Shown: positions 1-7,153 of the stretch, one piece after another
How positions within the stretch are numbered: position 1 is the stretch's first letter
Layout: each line of letters opens with the position of its first letter
Assembly (NCBI GenBank): GCA_910575725.1
Contig: CAJTFE010000021.1
Coordinates: forward strand, 1 to 64,000
Direction: 5' to 3'
Source: Clostridia bacterium
GTDB taxonomy: Bacteria > Bacillota > Clostridia > Lachnospirales > Lachnospiraceae
DNA: 64,000 nucleotides
Position numbers and translations under genes: made by a program
Notes under the pieces: generated by a model
The model's input: the letters and a program-made list of their open reading frames with translations, nothing else
Told to the model about the DNA's origin: nothing
Database searches by the model: none

Positions 1-73
1 AGCAAAACGAAAATAAGTTCAGCCAGGCTGCGGCAGAGCCGGCCCTCCGGCTCTGCCGCAGCCTGGCTGAACT
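1..73 (-). terminator. Long hairpin terminator after spoVT
   Basis: A perfect 27 bp inverted repeat (16-42 against 47-73) closes on a 4-base CCCT loop. Read on the minus strand it lies 30 bases after the spoVT stop codon and is followed by a T-rich run (positions 15-1), as expected of an intrinsic terminator. The stem is unusually long and GC-rich for a terminator. Confidence 0.75.
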
Positions 74-102
74 CCCAACCCCTTCCGTTTTATCTCTCAC
101 AG

Positions 103-651
103 TTACTGCTCCATCTGTCTCCCCAAAAACCCAGCCGCCGAATAAGCCAGCTTCTGCTCCGCCTCCCCCATCTTGGCCTTCGGATCCTTACTAAAGAGTA
201 CCACCGCTCCAATCGCATCCCCTTCACAGAGAATCGGGCTAATCGTCTGCGCAAAGCAGTCCTCCATATCCTCATCCACAATTTTCACATACCGCTTCTC
301 TCCTGCTGATGCCTGGATATTCTCTCTCTCCTGGATAGCATCTTCAAGCTGCCGGCTGATCGCCTTGCCCATATAATCCTTCTTAGCGCCTCCGGCCGCC
401 GCAATCACCGCATCCCGATCCGCAATACAGACCATAAGGCCGGTTGTCTGAGCCAGGCTTTCCGCATACTGCTTTGCAAACAGCCCAAGCTCCCCGATAG
501 GCGAGTACTTCTTTAAAATAATTTCCCCCTCCCGATCGGTAAATATTTCCAATGGATCCCCTTCGCGAATACGGAGTGTCCGTCTAATCTCCTTTGGGAT
601 AACCACTCTTCCCAGGTCATCAATCCTTCTGACAATTCCTGTAGCTTTCAT
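103..651 (-). CDS. spoVT: Stage V sporulation protein T (SpoVT), AbrB-type regulator
   Basis: Forespore transcription regulator of 182 residues. The N-terminal AbrB/MazE-like DNA-binding domain (about residues 1-50) carries the signature TGIVRRIDDLGRVVIPKEIR. The rest forms the GAF-like sensor domain of SpoVT, ending at about residue 180. The start was set at the ATG at 651, because a GGAGG lies 9 bases upstream and the family starts with MKATGIVRR. A longer in-frame extension to 777 has no ribosome site and does not look like SpoVT. In known spore-formers SpoVT adjusts the late forespore gene set. A SigG-like promoter (693-721) fits this timing. Family assignment is secure. Confidence 0.95.
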   Translation of the reverse strand: MKATGIVRRIDDLGRVVIPKEIRRTLRIREGDPLEIFTDREGEIILKKYSPIGELGLFAKQYAESLAQTTGLMVCIADRDAVIAAAGGAKKDYMGKAISRQLEDAIQERENIQASAGEKRYVKIVDEDMEDCFAQTISPILCEGDAIGAVVLFSKDPKAKMGEAEQKLAYSAAGFLGRQMEQ

Positions 652-692
652 AAAAATATTCCTCCATTTGCTGTACTGACCATTTCTGGAAA

Positions 693-721
693 TAGTATTT
701 GTCGGCAAAAAATTTTTATAC
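693..721 (-). promoter_or_regulatory. SigG-like promoter of spoVT
   Basis: On the minus strand GTATA (721-717) is followed after 17 bases by AATACTA (699-693). These fit the forespore sigma-G pattern GHATR / CATNHTA with one mismatch in the -10. It sits about 40 bases upstream of the spoVT start. SigF has similar preferences, so the exact sigma factor is an inference. Confidence 0.5.
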
Positions 722-742
722 CATAAAAACACAATTTTCCGA

Positions 743-757
743 TTACTGTTCACTCCC
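743..757 (+). repeat. Half copy of the TTACTGTTCACT repeat
   Basis: ATTACTGTTCACTCC matches the left half of the short inverted-repeat elements at 13984-14010 and 61108-61134. The right half (CAGTAA) is not present here. Confidence 0.4.
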
Positions 758-844
758 AATGTCATGAAGCTAAACAAGGCCTGTCAGAGGAACCTGCTCT
801 CGCCTTGCTGCTTGAAAAGCAGCTTACAAGGGCGGCATAGGCAC

Positions 845-877
845 GAAACCTGCCGAATGGTTTAAACTGCAGGTTTC
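845..877 (-). terminator. Hairpin after the TauE-type gene, weak terminator candidate
   Basis: GAAACCTGC (845-853) pairs with GCAGGTTTC (869-877) 8 bases beyond the stop of the exporter gene. No clear T-run follows on the minus strand, so termination is uncertain. The rest of the 652-885 gap holds a further small hairpin (GCTGCTTGAAAAGCAGC near 810-826). Confidence 0.35.
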
Positions 878-885
878 TGATTTCA

Positions 886-1656
886 TTATTTCAAGTAATT
901 CACTGTCAGGATGACCACTCCCAGAACAGCAAGCACAACGCCAGTTGCACGGTTTAATGTTGCTGCACTGGCTTTATTTGCGAATTTGGCGGCAATCCTC
1001 GCCCAGAGCAGTGTGGATGCCACACAGAACAGCAGGCACCATACATCCGGCATACCGCCTATGGCAAAATGACTTCCAGCACCTGTAAAGGCCGTAAAAG
1101 CCATGATAAACACACTTGTCCCAACGGCAGTCTTCAGTTCATATCCTAACAGGCTGGTCAAAAGCAGAAGCATCATCATTCCGCCGCCCGCACCTACAAA
1201 GCCACAGATAAACCCGACAACTATTCCGCTGGCAATTGACTGTATGATACGTTTTTTTCCGCTGACTGCCTGCATGGTTTCTTTTGTCGTCATAACAGGC
1301 TTTACGATAAATTTGATTCCAAGGATCAGTGTCATGAATACGGAGAAACTGCCCATAGTGGTATTTGGAACACGGCTTGCGGCAAAGCTCCCCGCCAATG
1401 TAAAAATCAGAACAGTCACCATCATTACAAGGCCATTGCGAATATCAAGGTTTTTATTTTTTCCATACGTGTATGCGCTTATGGCACTTGCAAGAACATC
1501 ACTGGCCAGGGCAATACCGACTGCCTCATATGCCGGAAGTTCCAAAAAGGTAATCAGCATAGGACTGATTACGGCGGCGGCACTCATCCCCGCAAACCCC
1601 GTTCCAAGTCCGGCTCCAATCCCAGCAATAAAACAAATGAAAAATTTAAACATCAC
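886..1656 (-). CDS. TauE/SafE family membrane exporter
   Basis: Integral membrane protein of 256 residues with about eight hydrophobic segments arranged as two homologous halves. Each half opens with a glycine-rich motif typical of TauE/SafE (DUF81): GAGLGTGFAGM near residue 15 and GFVGAGGGMMM near residue 155. Members export or import small sulfur-containing or organic anions such as sulfite and sulfoacetate; the substrate here cannot be read from sequence. Its start overlaps the stop of the MarR gene by 4 bases (ATGA), so the two are translationally coupled. The pair probably forms a regulator-exporter module responding to the exported compound. Confidence 0.85.
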   Translation of the reverse strand: MMFKFFICFIAGIGAGLGTGFAGMSAAAVISPMLITFLELPAYEAVGIALASDVLASAISAYTYGKNKNLDIRNGLVMMVTVLIFTLAGSFAASRVPNTTMGSFSVFMTLILGIKFIVKPVMTTKETMQAVSGKKRIIQSIASGIVVGFICGFVGAGGGMMMLLLLTSLLGYELKTAVGTSVFIMAFTAFTGAGSHFAIGGMPDVWCLLFCVASTLLWARIAAKFANKASAATLNRATGVVLAVLGVVILTVNYLK

Positions 1657-2099
1657 TTTGCCTCCTTCCCTTTCATATAAGCATTGATATTACACAGGAT
1701 ACGGTCATTTTGTTTTTTCATGCCGTCAATTTCCTCCTGCGAAAAACCATCCAGCATGATTGAAATGAATTCCTCCTGTGCGGCCTGCCCATCATGGATG
1801 ATGCCCATAGCCCCTTTGCATATCCTCAAATGTGCTGTCTTACGGTTGCATTTCAAATACTCTTTTCTTATAAAACCACACTGTTCCAGAAGTTTTATAG
1901 AAAACGATACCTGGGATTTTGACAGATATCTGACCTCAATAATATCTGATGCCGTATCAAAACATGGATTATTGGCTAAAAAGAGAAGGATGTCCAATTC
2001 CATTCGGGTAATGTTATGTTTTATACAAACCTCTTCTACACATTTTGAATAAAGTGCCTTGATTGCATTTTGATGCTCCCATGGATTTAGCGGAATCAT
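1653..2099 (-). CDS. MarR family transcriptional regulator
   Basis: Cytoplasmic winged-helix regulator of 148 residues. The central region (about residues 30-95) shows the MarR pattern: NITRMELDILLFLANNP, a recognition helix with LSKSQVSFSIKLLEQCGFI, then the wing KCNRKTAHLRI. It is the first gene of an operon with the TauE-type exporter. An inverted repeat GTTCT-4-AGAAC lies directly behind its -10 element, so autorepression with release by a small ligand is likely. The ligand is unknown. A HxlR or other winged-helix label is less likely given the helix spacing. Confidence 0.85.
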   Translation of the reverse strand: MIPLNPWEHQNAIKALYSKCVEEVCIKHNITRMELDILLFLANNPCFDTASDIIEVRYLSKSQVSFSIKLLEQCGFIRKEYLKCNRKTAHLRICKGAMGIIHDGQAAQEEFISIMLDGFSQEEIDGMKKQNDRILCNINAYMKGKEAK

Positions 2100-2114
2100 T
2101 GCATTCTCCTTTTT

Positions 2115-2157
2115 GTTCTTTTTAGAACTATTTTATAATAAAAAAAAACTTTGTCAA
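2115..2157 (-). promoter_or_regulatory. Promoter and operator of the marR-tauE operon
   Basis: On the minus strand TTGACA (2157-2152), a 16-base spacer and TAAAAT (2135-2130) form a strong SigA promoter. The inverted repeat GTTCT-AAAA-AGAAC (2128-2115) follows the -10, where a bound repressor would block initiation. The promoter is seen; binding by the MarR product is inferred. Confidence 0.65.
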
Positions 2158-2428
2158 GCATAAATATTTGCAAAACAAATGTCACTATAGCATTGTTTGC
2201 ATTCCAAAAGTCTCTTCCTTCCGTTATGCCATAGGCCGCAAGGCGCCTCTTTTCCATGCCTTCGAAGCCGGGGCACGGGCCAGTGCAGTGATCCAGGCTG
2301 CCTGCTTGAAGTCGTGCGGGAACAGTAACCATTACTTTTGCAAAGCTGCCGCTAATCCGGACAATCGCTTGAAAAATTCCATCCAGAGTGTTAAGATAAC
2401 CTTACCAGACTAAATCAGCACACTTGAA
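2158..2428. other. Gene-free spacer between marR and the DtxR-type gene
   Basis: No convincing gene. The open frames here are short and lack ribosome sites. GAACAGTAACC (2320-2330) is a reverse-strand match to the TTACTGTTC repeat found elsewhere in the window. No clear -10/-35 pair for the downstream regulator was identified. Confidence 0.4.
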
Positions 2429-2448
2429 AGGAGGAGGCCGGACATCCG

Positions 2449-2856
2449 ATGAATTACATCCGTCACAAATCTGAAGAATCCATTGAAGATTATCTCGAAA
2501 CAATCCTCATCCTGAGCAGGCGCCTTCCCGCCGTCCGTTCCATTGACGTGGCAAATGAGCTGAATTTCTCAAAACCCAGCATAAGCGTTGCCATGAAAAA
2601 CCTGAAAACACGCAGGTACATTACCATGTCAGAGGAAGGGTATATTCTCTTGACAAACGAGGGGCGGAAACTGGCTGAGAACATCTATGAACGCCATACC
2701 CTGCTGACGGACTGGCTGGTCCATCTGGGGGTCGATCCACGAATTGCCGCCAGCGATGCCTGCAAAATGGAACATGACATTACACCGGAAAGCTACGAAG
2801 CCATGAAAAAATGTATCCTGTCCCTCCTGAAAACTGACAAATCCGAAAGCAAATAA
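2449..2856 (+). CDS. DtxR/MntR family metal-dependent regulator
   Basis: Protein of 135 residues. It has an N-terminal winged helix (about 8-70, with SIDVANELNFSKPSISVAMK as recognition region) followed by the short metal-binding and dimerisation domain. Candidate ligands include the glutamate and histidine of YERHTLL and the EHD of CKMEHDI, as in the MntR/IdeR core. It lacks the SH3-like C-terminal domain, so it resembles MntR in length. The start has a doubled AGGAGG 11 bases upstream. A convergent DUF2325 gene follows, with two matching palindromes in front that resemble DtxR-type sites. Iron or manganese sensing is inferred; sequence does not tell which. Confidence 0.88.
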   Translation: MNYIRHKSEESIEDYLETILILSRRLPAVRSIDVANELNFSKPSISVAMKNLKTRRYITMSEEGYILLTNEGRKLAENIYERHTLLTDWLVHLGVDPRIAASDACKMEHDITPESYEAMKKCILSLLKTDKSESK

Positions 2857-2898
2857 TCACACACCGCAAGTCATCCCGGCCACGTCAAGCTCAAGAAA

Positions 2899-3177
2899 TT
2901 ATGTATAAGTCTCCAGTATATGTATGAGCGCACTTGCGCTGCTGCTGTGTGAACGTTCCAGAACCGCATTGCTGCGTTCTGATTCTGTAATTGCGCAGCG
3001 CACCATCTTATGGGATGCCGTTGCCGTGAACAGAATCACTAAATCTGGTGTACCAATCTGGCGGCTTAAATCTGACCGCATTTTCGTAAACACTTTTGTC
3101 TTATGTCTGTATTTTTTGCAGATTTCTTTGTACCGGTTTTCCATCCTCTCATGTCCACCTATGATTACAACACTCAT
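2899..3177 (-). CDS. DUF2325 domain protein
   Basis: Small cytoplasmic protein of 92 residues. It opens with MSVVIIGGHERMENRYK and ends near SHSSSASALIHILE, both hallmarks of the DUF2325 family. Relatives sit near ferrous-iron transport and DtxR-type regulator genes in Clostridia; biochemical function is unknown. The sequence has a Rossmann-like strand-turn start (VVIIGG) and a hydrophobic central strand (DLVILFTAT). AAGGAG lies 7 bases before the ATG. Two GGTTAG...CTAACC palindromes lie upstream at 3195-3212 and 3289-3306, so control by the convergent DtxR-type regulator is likely. Confidence 0.8.
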   Translation of the reverse strand: MSVVIIGGHERMENRYKEICKKYRHKTKVFTKMRSDLSRQIGTPDLVILFTATASHKMVRCAITESERSNAVLERSHSSSASALIHILETYT

Positions 3178-3194
3178 TCCTATGCTCCTTTCAT

Positions 3195-3212
3195 GGTTAG
3201 TTGTTGCTAACT
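3195..3212. promoter_or_regulatory. Palindromic operator 1 (DtxR-type candidate)
   Basis: GGTTAGTTGTTGCTAACT is an imperfect 18 bp palindrome just upstream of the DUF2325 ribosome site. It shares both outer half-sites with the perfect palindrome at 3289-3306. The half-site GGTTAG/CTAACC resembles the DtxR/IdeR box. Confidence 0.6.
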
Positions 3213-3288
3213 ATCGGTGTTAAAGAAAAATGCCTTTCAGCATTTTACTATCATCCCTGCCTATGGAGAAGGTTCTCTTAAAGCAAAA

Positions 3289-3306
3289 GGTTAGCTTTAG
3301 CTAACC
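3289..3306. promoter_or_regulatory. Palindromic operator 2 (DtxR-type candidate)
   Basis: GGTTAGCTTTAGCTAACC is a perfect 18 bp palindrome in the 345 bp divergent region between the DUF2325 gene and the acetate-kinase-like gene. It lies 77 bases from operator 1. It is best placed to control the minus-strand DUF2325 gene. Confidence 0.65.
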
Positions 3307-3428
3307 ACAAAAATAATAACATATCGCAAGTGCTCTGTCAAGGGCATCTGTGCAAAAAATTACCAACTGCTGTGGTTGAGCGCATAGACATCATGCAGCA
3401 AATGCTGATTTTTTTGCCTTTATTTTTA

Positions 3429-3457
3429 TTGTGCTGAAAGTTTGTTTTTGTTATACT
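3429..3457 (+). promoter_or_regulatory. Promoter of the acetate-kinase-like gene
   Basis: TTGTGC (3429-3434), a 17-base spacer and TATACT (3452-3457) match a SigA promoter 65 bases before the start codon. Confidence 0.55.
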
Positions 3458-3522
3458 TATAAAAGCAGACAGCGGAATTTCAATCAGTAATATTACGGAG
3501 CTTAAAATAGCAGGAGGACCAT

Positions 3523-4710
3523 ATGAAGCTTTTAGTATGTAATGCAGGAAGCACATCTTTAAAATTCAAGTTATTTGTCATGCCGGGAGATGAGGTTCTG
3601 GCAGAAGGCAAGGTCGAACGGGTGGGAAGCCAGGACAGCGCCATCTTTCACTTTAAAAAACCGGACGGCTTCAAGATTTTCCGGGAGAACCTCTCCATCC
3701 CTACCTATACGGAAGGAATTCAGATGTTCCTGGACTGCCTTCTCCACAAAGAATACGGAGTGCTGTCCAACCTTCAGGAGCTGGAACGGGTAGGCTTTAA
3801 GACTGTGCTTTCCAAAGATCACTATGGCATTCACGAGTTAACCCCTGAGGTATTAAAGGGCATGGAGGAATATCTGGTCGTGGCTCCCGCTCACAACATC
3901 CCCTACCTGGAGGCCATCCGCCAGTTCCAGAAGCTGACGCCGGACGCCATGCTGGTCGGCGCCTTTGAGACAGCCTTCCACACCACCATTCCTCTGGAGC
4001 GGAAGCTGTACGGCATTCCCTATGAGTGGTATGAAAAATACGGAATTGAGCGCCTGGGCTATCACGGCGCCTCCCACAGCTATGTAGCCGAGACCCTGGC
4101 AGAGCTTTACGGCGCTACCAAAAAAGCCATCTCCTGCCACTTGGGAGGAAGCGGCTCTCTGTGCGCCATTGACAACGGAAAAAGCGTAGATACGAGCTTC
4201 GGCCTTTCCCTCCAGACGGGCCTGATTCAGTCCAGCCGGAACGGAGACATGGATCCCTTTATCATTCCCTTCCTTCTGGAAAAGGGCATGAAACTGGAGG
4301 AAATCATGGAAGGACTTACGAAAAAAGGCGGTCTTTTGGGGCTCTCCGGGGTCAGCAACGATCTGCGTGATATTGAGAAAGCTGCTGACGGCGGCAGCGA
4401 ACGGGCAAAGCTGGCCATAGATGTGTTCTGCAACGGAATTGTACGTTATATCGGCTCCTACTATGCGGAGCTGGGCGGACTTGATCACCTTGTTTTCACC
4501 GGCGGTATCGGAGAACATGGCTGTACCATCCGCCGAATCGTCTGCAGTCAGCTCAAGCATATGGGCGTCCTCCTGGATCCGGAAAAGAATTTGGACTACA
4601 GTGAAAATGCCGTGATTTCCCTTCCGGAATCTCCTGTAACCATTCATGTCATTCCTGCCAACGAGGAATTGGGAGTTGCACGGAAAACCTTTGGTTATAT
4701 CAGAAATTAA
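3523..4710 (+). CDS. Divergent acetate/propionate kinase family protein
   Basis: ASKHA-fold kinase of 395 residues, the usual length for AckA, with an ideal AGGAGG before the ATG. Recognisable motifs are the phosphate loop NAGSTSLKF (7-15), the sugar-kinase-like YHGASHSYV (180-188), HLGGSGS (206-212), RNGDMDP (239-245), the LSGVSNDLRD block and TGGIGEHG. Compared with Methanosarcina AckA, conserved Arg91 aligns with Lys93 (GFKTVLSKD instead of GHRVVHGGE) and the catalytic Asp148 with Glu149 (FETAFH instead of FDTAFH). No phosphotransacetylase gene is adjacent, and a terminator closes a monocistronic unit. It may phosphorylate another short-chain acid, or work poorly on acetate; function is inferred. 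Confidence 0.8.
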   Translation: MKLLVCNAGSTSLKFKLFVMPGDEVLAEGKVERVGSQDSAIFHFKKPDGFKIFRENLSIPTYTEGIQMFLDCLLHKEYGVLSNLQELERVGFKTVLSKDHYGIHELTPEVLKGMEEYLVVAPAHNIPYLEAIRQFQKLTPDAMLVGAFETAFHTTIPLERKLYGIPYEWYEKYGIERLGYHGASHSYVAETLAELYGATKKAISCHLGGSGSLCAIDNGKSVDTSFGLSLQTGLIQSSRNGDMDPFIIPFLLEKGMKLEEIMEGLTKKGGLLGLSGVSNDLRDIEKAADGGSERAKLAIDVFCNGIVRYIGSYYAELGGLDHLVFTGGIGEHGCTIRRIVCSQLKHMGVLLDPEKNLDYSENAVISLPESPVTIHVIPANEELGVARKTFGYIRN

Positions 4711-4733
4711 CATAGGGATTTTTACAGATTTAA

Positions 4734-4772
4734 AAAGGCGTCTCATCTTCTATTCGAAGATGAGACGCCTTT
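4734..4772. terminator. Bidirectional terminator between ackA-like and GH25 genes
   Basis: AAAGGCGTCTCATCTTC (4734-4750) pairs perfectly with its complement at 4756-4772 around a 5-base loop. A-runs and T-runs flank the stem. It separates the converging acetate-kinase-like and GH25 genes. Confidence 0.85.
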
Positions 4773-4812
4773 GATCTTTCTTATCTGACTATGAACTCCA
4801 TGCTCTTGGCTT

Positions 4813-6900
4813 TTAAATAGAGCTTACGTTCATATCCACATTGCCGCTGATGCCGTCTACCTGTCCCTTGGAGGTATTCTGCCAGATATCATAGCGTCCG
4901 CTGTAGGTACACTTGCTTGCATACTGTGCCACCCAGATGCGGTAGCTGCCTGGGAACTGGGAGGGGCTTAAGTGCTCGGAGAACCAGTTCTTGCTGGCGT
5001 ATACCATGGGCGTGTGGCCGGAATTGGCTACTGTGTTGCAGAACGCAATGGTAATCTTGGTTCTGTCCGCTTTAGACAGACCATCCGCACGTCCCCGTCC
5101 GCCTGCGGCATACTCACTGTCGATAGCAATAGGCATATTGATTCCGTAACGGTTGGCAAGCTTCACTGCCATACTGGCTTCCTCTACCGCCTCGGCTTCA
5201 TTAATCGCCTGGCTGAAGAAGTACACGCCCACACGCAGCCCGGCTGCCTTTGCTCCGCTGATATGGGATGCATACATGGGATCCTCTACAAGGACGCCGG
5301 AACCGTATCCGCGGTAGCCGCAGCGGATAATAACGAAGTTAATTCCCGCATTCTTTACCTTCTGCCAGTTAATGCCCTTCTGGTACTTGGACACGTCAAT
5401 ACCGATGGTGCCGGAGCGGATGCCCTCGCCGCCGAAGTTATACTGGATACCCTGGATAATCTGGGTGCCTGTTACCTTATTGCCGTCTTTATCGAAGAAA
5501 TACGTAGCATTATCAATCGTCTGCCAGCCGGTATACTTAAATGTCCCGGTGCCCTCCATGATAGGAGCGCTGGTTGTATCATAGACAATCTTCTCTCCGT
5601 TTGCTGCTCCAACCAGGCGCAGCGCATGGTTCAGAATGGAAGCTGTCGTCTCTTCTGCAGAAGCAGGATCGTTTGTAGTATTCAATGTAGTGTCTGTGCC
5701 GGCAGGATTGTCCGGTGTTGTGGGATTCTCTGGTGTTGCGGGATTCTCCGGAGCGGTCGTAGTCCCGTTTGGATCGCTCGCTTTACATCTGGTACATACC
5801 CCATTTACAAAATCATGTCCCAGTGCCGGAATTGCTTCTGATGCGCCGCCGCAGCTGCATGCCTTCTCTCCCGCTTCGGTACAGGTAGGTGCTTTTACTT
5901 CCTTCAGATCATGTACATGGGGAGCCTGATAGTTCGGATCCTTTGCAGAGCAGACCGTGCACACTCCATTGGTGTAGCTGTGCGCCTTTAACGGAAGCGC
6001 CTCTGCCGTCTTTGCTGCGCCGCACTTGCTGCAGGTCGGGGTCTTTGTCCCTGCCGTTGTACAGGTAGACTCCACAATCTTGTCTTCATATGTATGCTGG
6101 CACTCCATCTTAGCTCCGCAGCGGTCGCATGTACCGTCTCCGTTGTCATCCTTGTGATGCTTCGCCGGCTCGCTGATGATCTTCTCATACATCGGTGTCC
6201 CGTATTCGTCCACCTTCTGCTTCATAATCTCTGTCTTTGTAGATTCTACAAACTCCACCGTATCCGTCAGAACCACAGACGTACCTGCGTCGCTGTTGCC
6301 GGTGGTATTGGAATCCTCCTTCGCCACATTGATCTCGCTTTCCTTCTTGATCTCGTCTGTGACGTCCACCACCTTATACTCCAGATTGGCCTTAACCTCG
6401 GCCTTGATGTCGCCGGGCGCACTGTAGGATCCGGAGGACTTCAGGGAAACCGTGCAGCTTCCGGGAGTCATATTCTTTATGTAGATAATTCCGTCCTTAT
6501 CTTCATCCTTATAGCTCTGGGTCTTTTTATTGGAATCCGTAACTGTGACTTCGAATACGGTTCCGGTAATGACTCTGTCGTTCTTCTGATTGACAATCTT
6601 TACCTTCAGGTCCTTGTCCATGGAGGTCGCCTTCAGCACAACCGGAATTGCCTTTGCATCCACGGCTGCAGCCTGGGTATTGTCTCCATCCATTCTGGTA
6701 AGCTCTGCCATATAAGACTTGTTCATGGAAAGCCCTACCACTCTGACTTCTTCTTCCACCGGCGCTGCTTCCTCAGACATTCCAAGATCCGTCACCGTAG
6801 GAATCATGTCCTCTGTTACCTGCGGCCGGATGCAGCCGCTGAGCATGGACACTGCAAGAACAGCCGAAAGGCTGAGCGCCCAAAATCGTTTTCCCTTCAT
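4813..6900 (-). CDS. GH25 lysozyme-like lipoprotein with zinc-ribbon-like repeats
   Basis: Exported 695-residue protein. A signal peptide ends in the lipobox LSGC (Cys23), so it should be lipid-anchored outside the membrane. A low-complexity and beta-rich region follows to about 250. Next comes a cysteine/histidine-rich stretch (about 255-380) with repeated CxxC pairs (CDRCG, CSKCG, CTVC, CTRC) and HxH pieces. A Pro/Thr linker (about 385-405) and one cell-wall-binding-like repeat (about 453-490, GWQTIDNATYFFDKDG) come before the C-terminal GH25 muramidase (about 499-695). Catalytic candidates are Asp502 in GIDVSKYQ and Asp594/Glu596 in IAIDSEY. The ATG at 6900 was chosen because AGGAG lies 7 bases upstream; the in-frame ATG at 6915 has none. 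Role: peptidoglycan cleavage. Confidence 0.88.
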   Translation of the reverse strand: MKGKRFWALSLSAVLAVSMLSGCIRPQVTEDMIPTVTDLGMSEEAAPVEEEVRVVGLSMNKSYMAELTRMDGDNTQAAAVDAKAIPVVLKATSMDKDLKVKIVNQKNDRVITGTVFEVTVTDSNKKTQSYKDEDKDGIIYIKNMTPGSCTVSLKSSGSYSAPGDIKAEVKANLEYKVVDVTDEIKKESEINVAKEDSNTTGNSDAGTSVVLTDTVEFVESTKTEIMKQKVDEYGTPMYEKIISEPAKHHKDDNGDGTCDRCGAKMECQHTYEDKIVESTCTTAGTKTPTCSKCGAAKTAEALPLKAHSYTNGVCTVCSAKDPNYQAPHVHDLKEVKAPTCTEAGEKACSCGGASEAIPALGHDFVNGVCTRCKASDPNGTTTAPENPATPENPTTPDNPAGTDTTLNTTNDPASAEETTASILNHALRLVGAANGEKIVYDTTSAPIMEGTGTFKYTGWQTIDNATYFFDKDGNKVTGTQIIQGIQYNFGGEGIRSGTIGIDVSKYQKGINWQKVKNAGINFVIIRCGYRGYGSGVLVEDPMYASHISGAKAAGLRVGVYFFSQAINEAEAVEEASMAVKLANRYGINMPIAIDSEYAAGGRGRADGLSKADRTKITIAFCNTVANSGHTPMVYASKNWFSEHLSPSQFPGSYRIWVAQYASKCTYSGRYDIWQNTSKGQVDGISGNVDMNVSSI

Positions 6901-6977
6901 TTTCCTTCTCCTCATTTGCTTTCATTACACCCCAGCCCCCTTCTTGACAAGGACGGCATTTGTTAACAGTAGGTTTT

Positions 6978-7006
6978 AGTATAACATCCTTTTTCCCACT
7001 TTTCAA
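6978..7006 (-). promoter_or_regulatory. Promoter of the GH25 lipoprotein gene
   Basis: Minus-strand TTGAAA (7006-7001), 17-base spacer, TATACT (6983-6978). A 12 bp perfect palindrome TAGGATATCCTA lies further upstream (7050-7061) in an AT-rich stretch and may be a regulator site; nothing in the sequence names the regulator. Confidence 0.6.
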
Positions 7007-7153
7007 CTGTTTACATAAAAAAATTGTAACAAAAAAATGGGATATTTACTAGGATATCCTATTTTTCTGGTATTTTTTTAATTACTTATTTAATATTTTC
7101 TTAATTTTCCCGTAACATATTAAAAAATATCTATGACCGCCGAAAGCCTTCCT

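Noticed and set aside
2096-2332. 78-codon minus-strand open frame upstream of marR
   Set aside because: It spans the marR promoter and operator. The peptide has no ribosome site or family features.
3853-4746. 297-codon minus-strand open frame
   Set aside because: It is antisense to the acetate-kinase-like gene and starts inside the terminator hairpin. No ribosome site or domain is seen.
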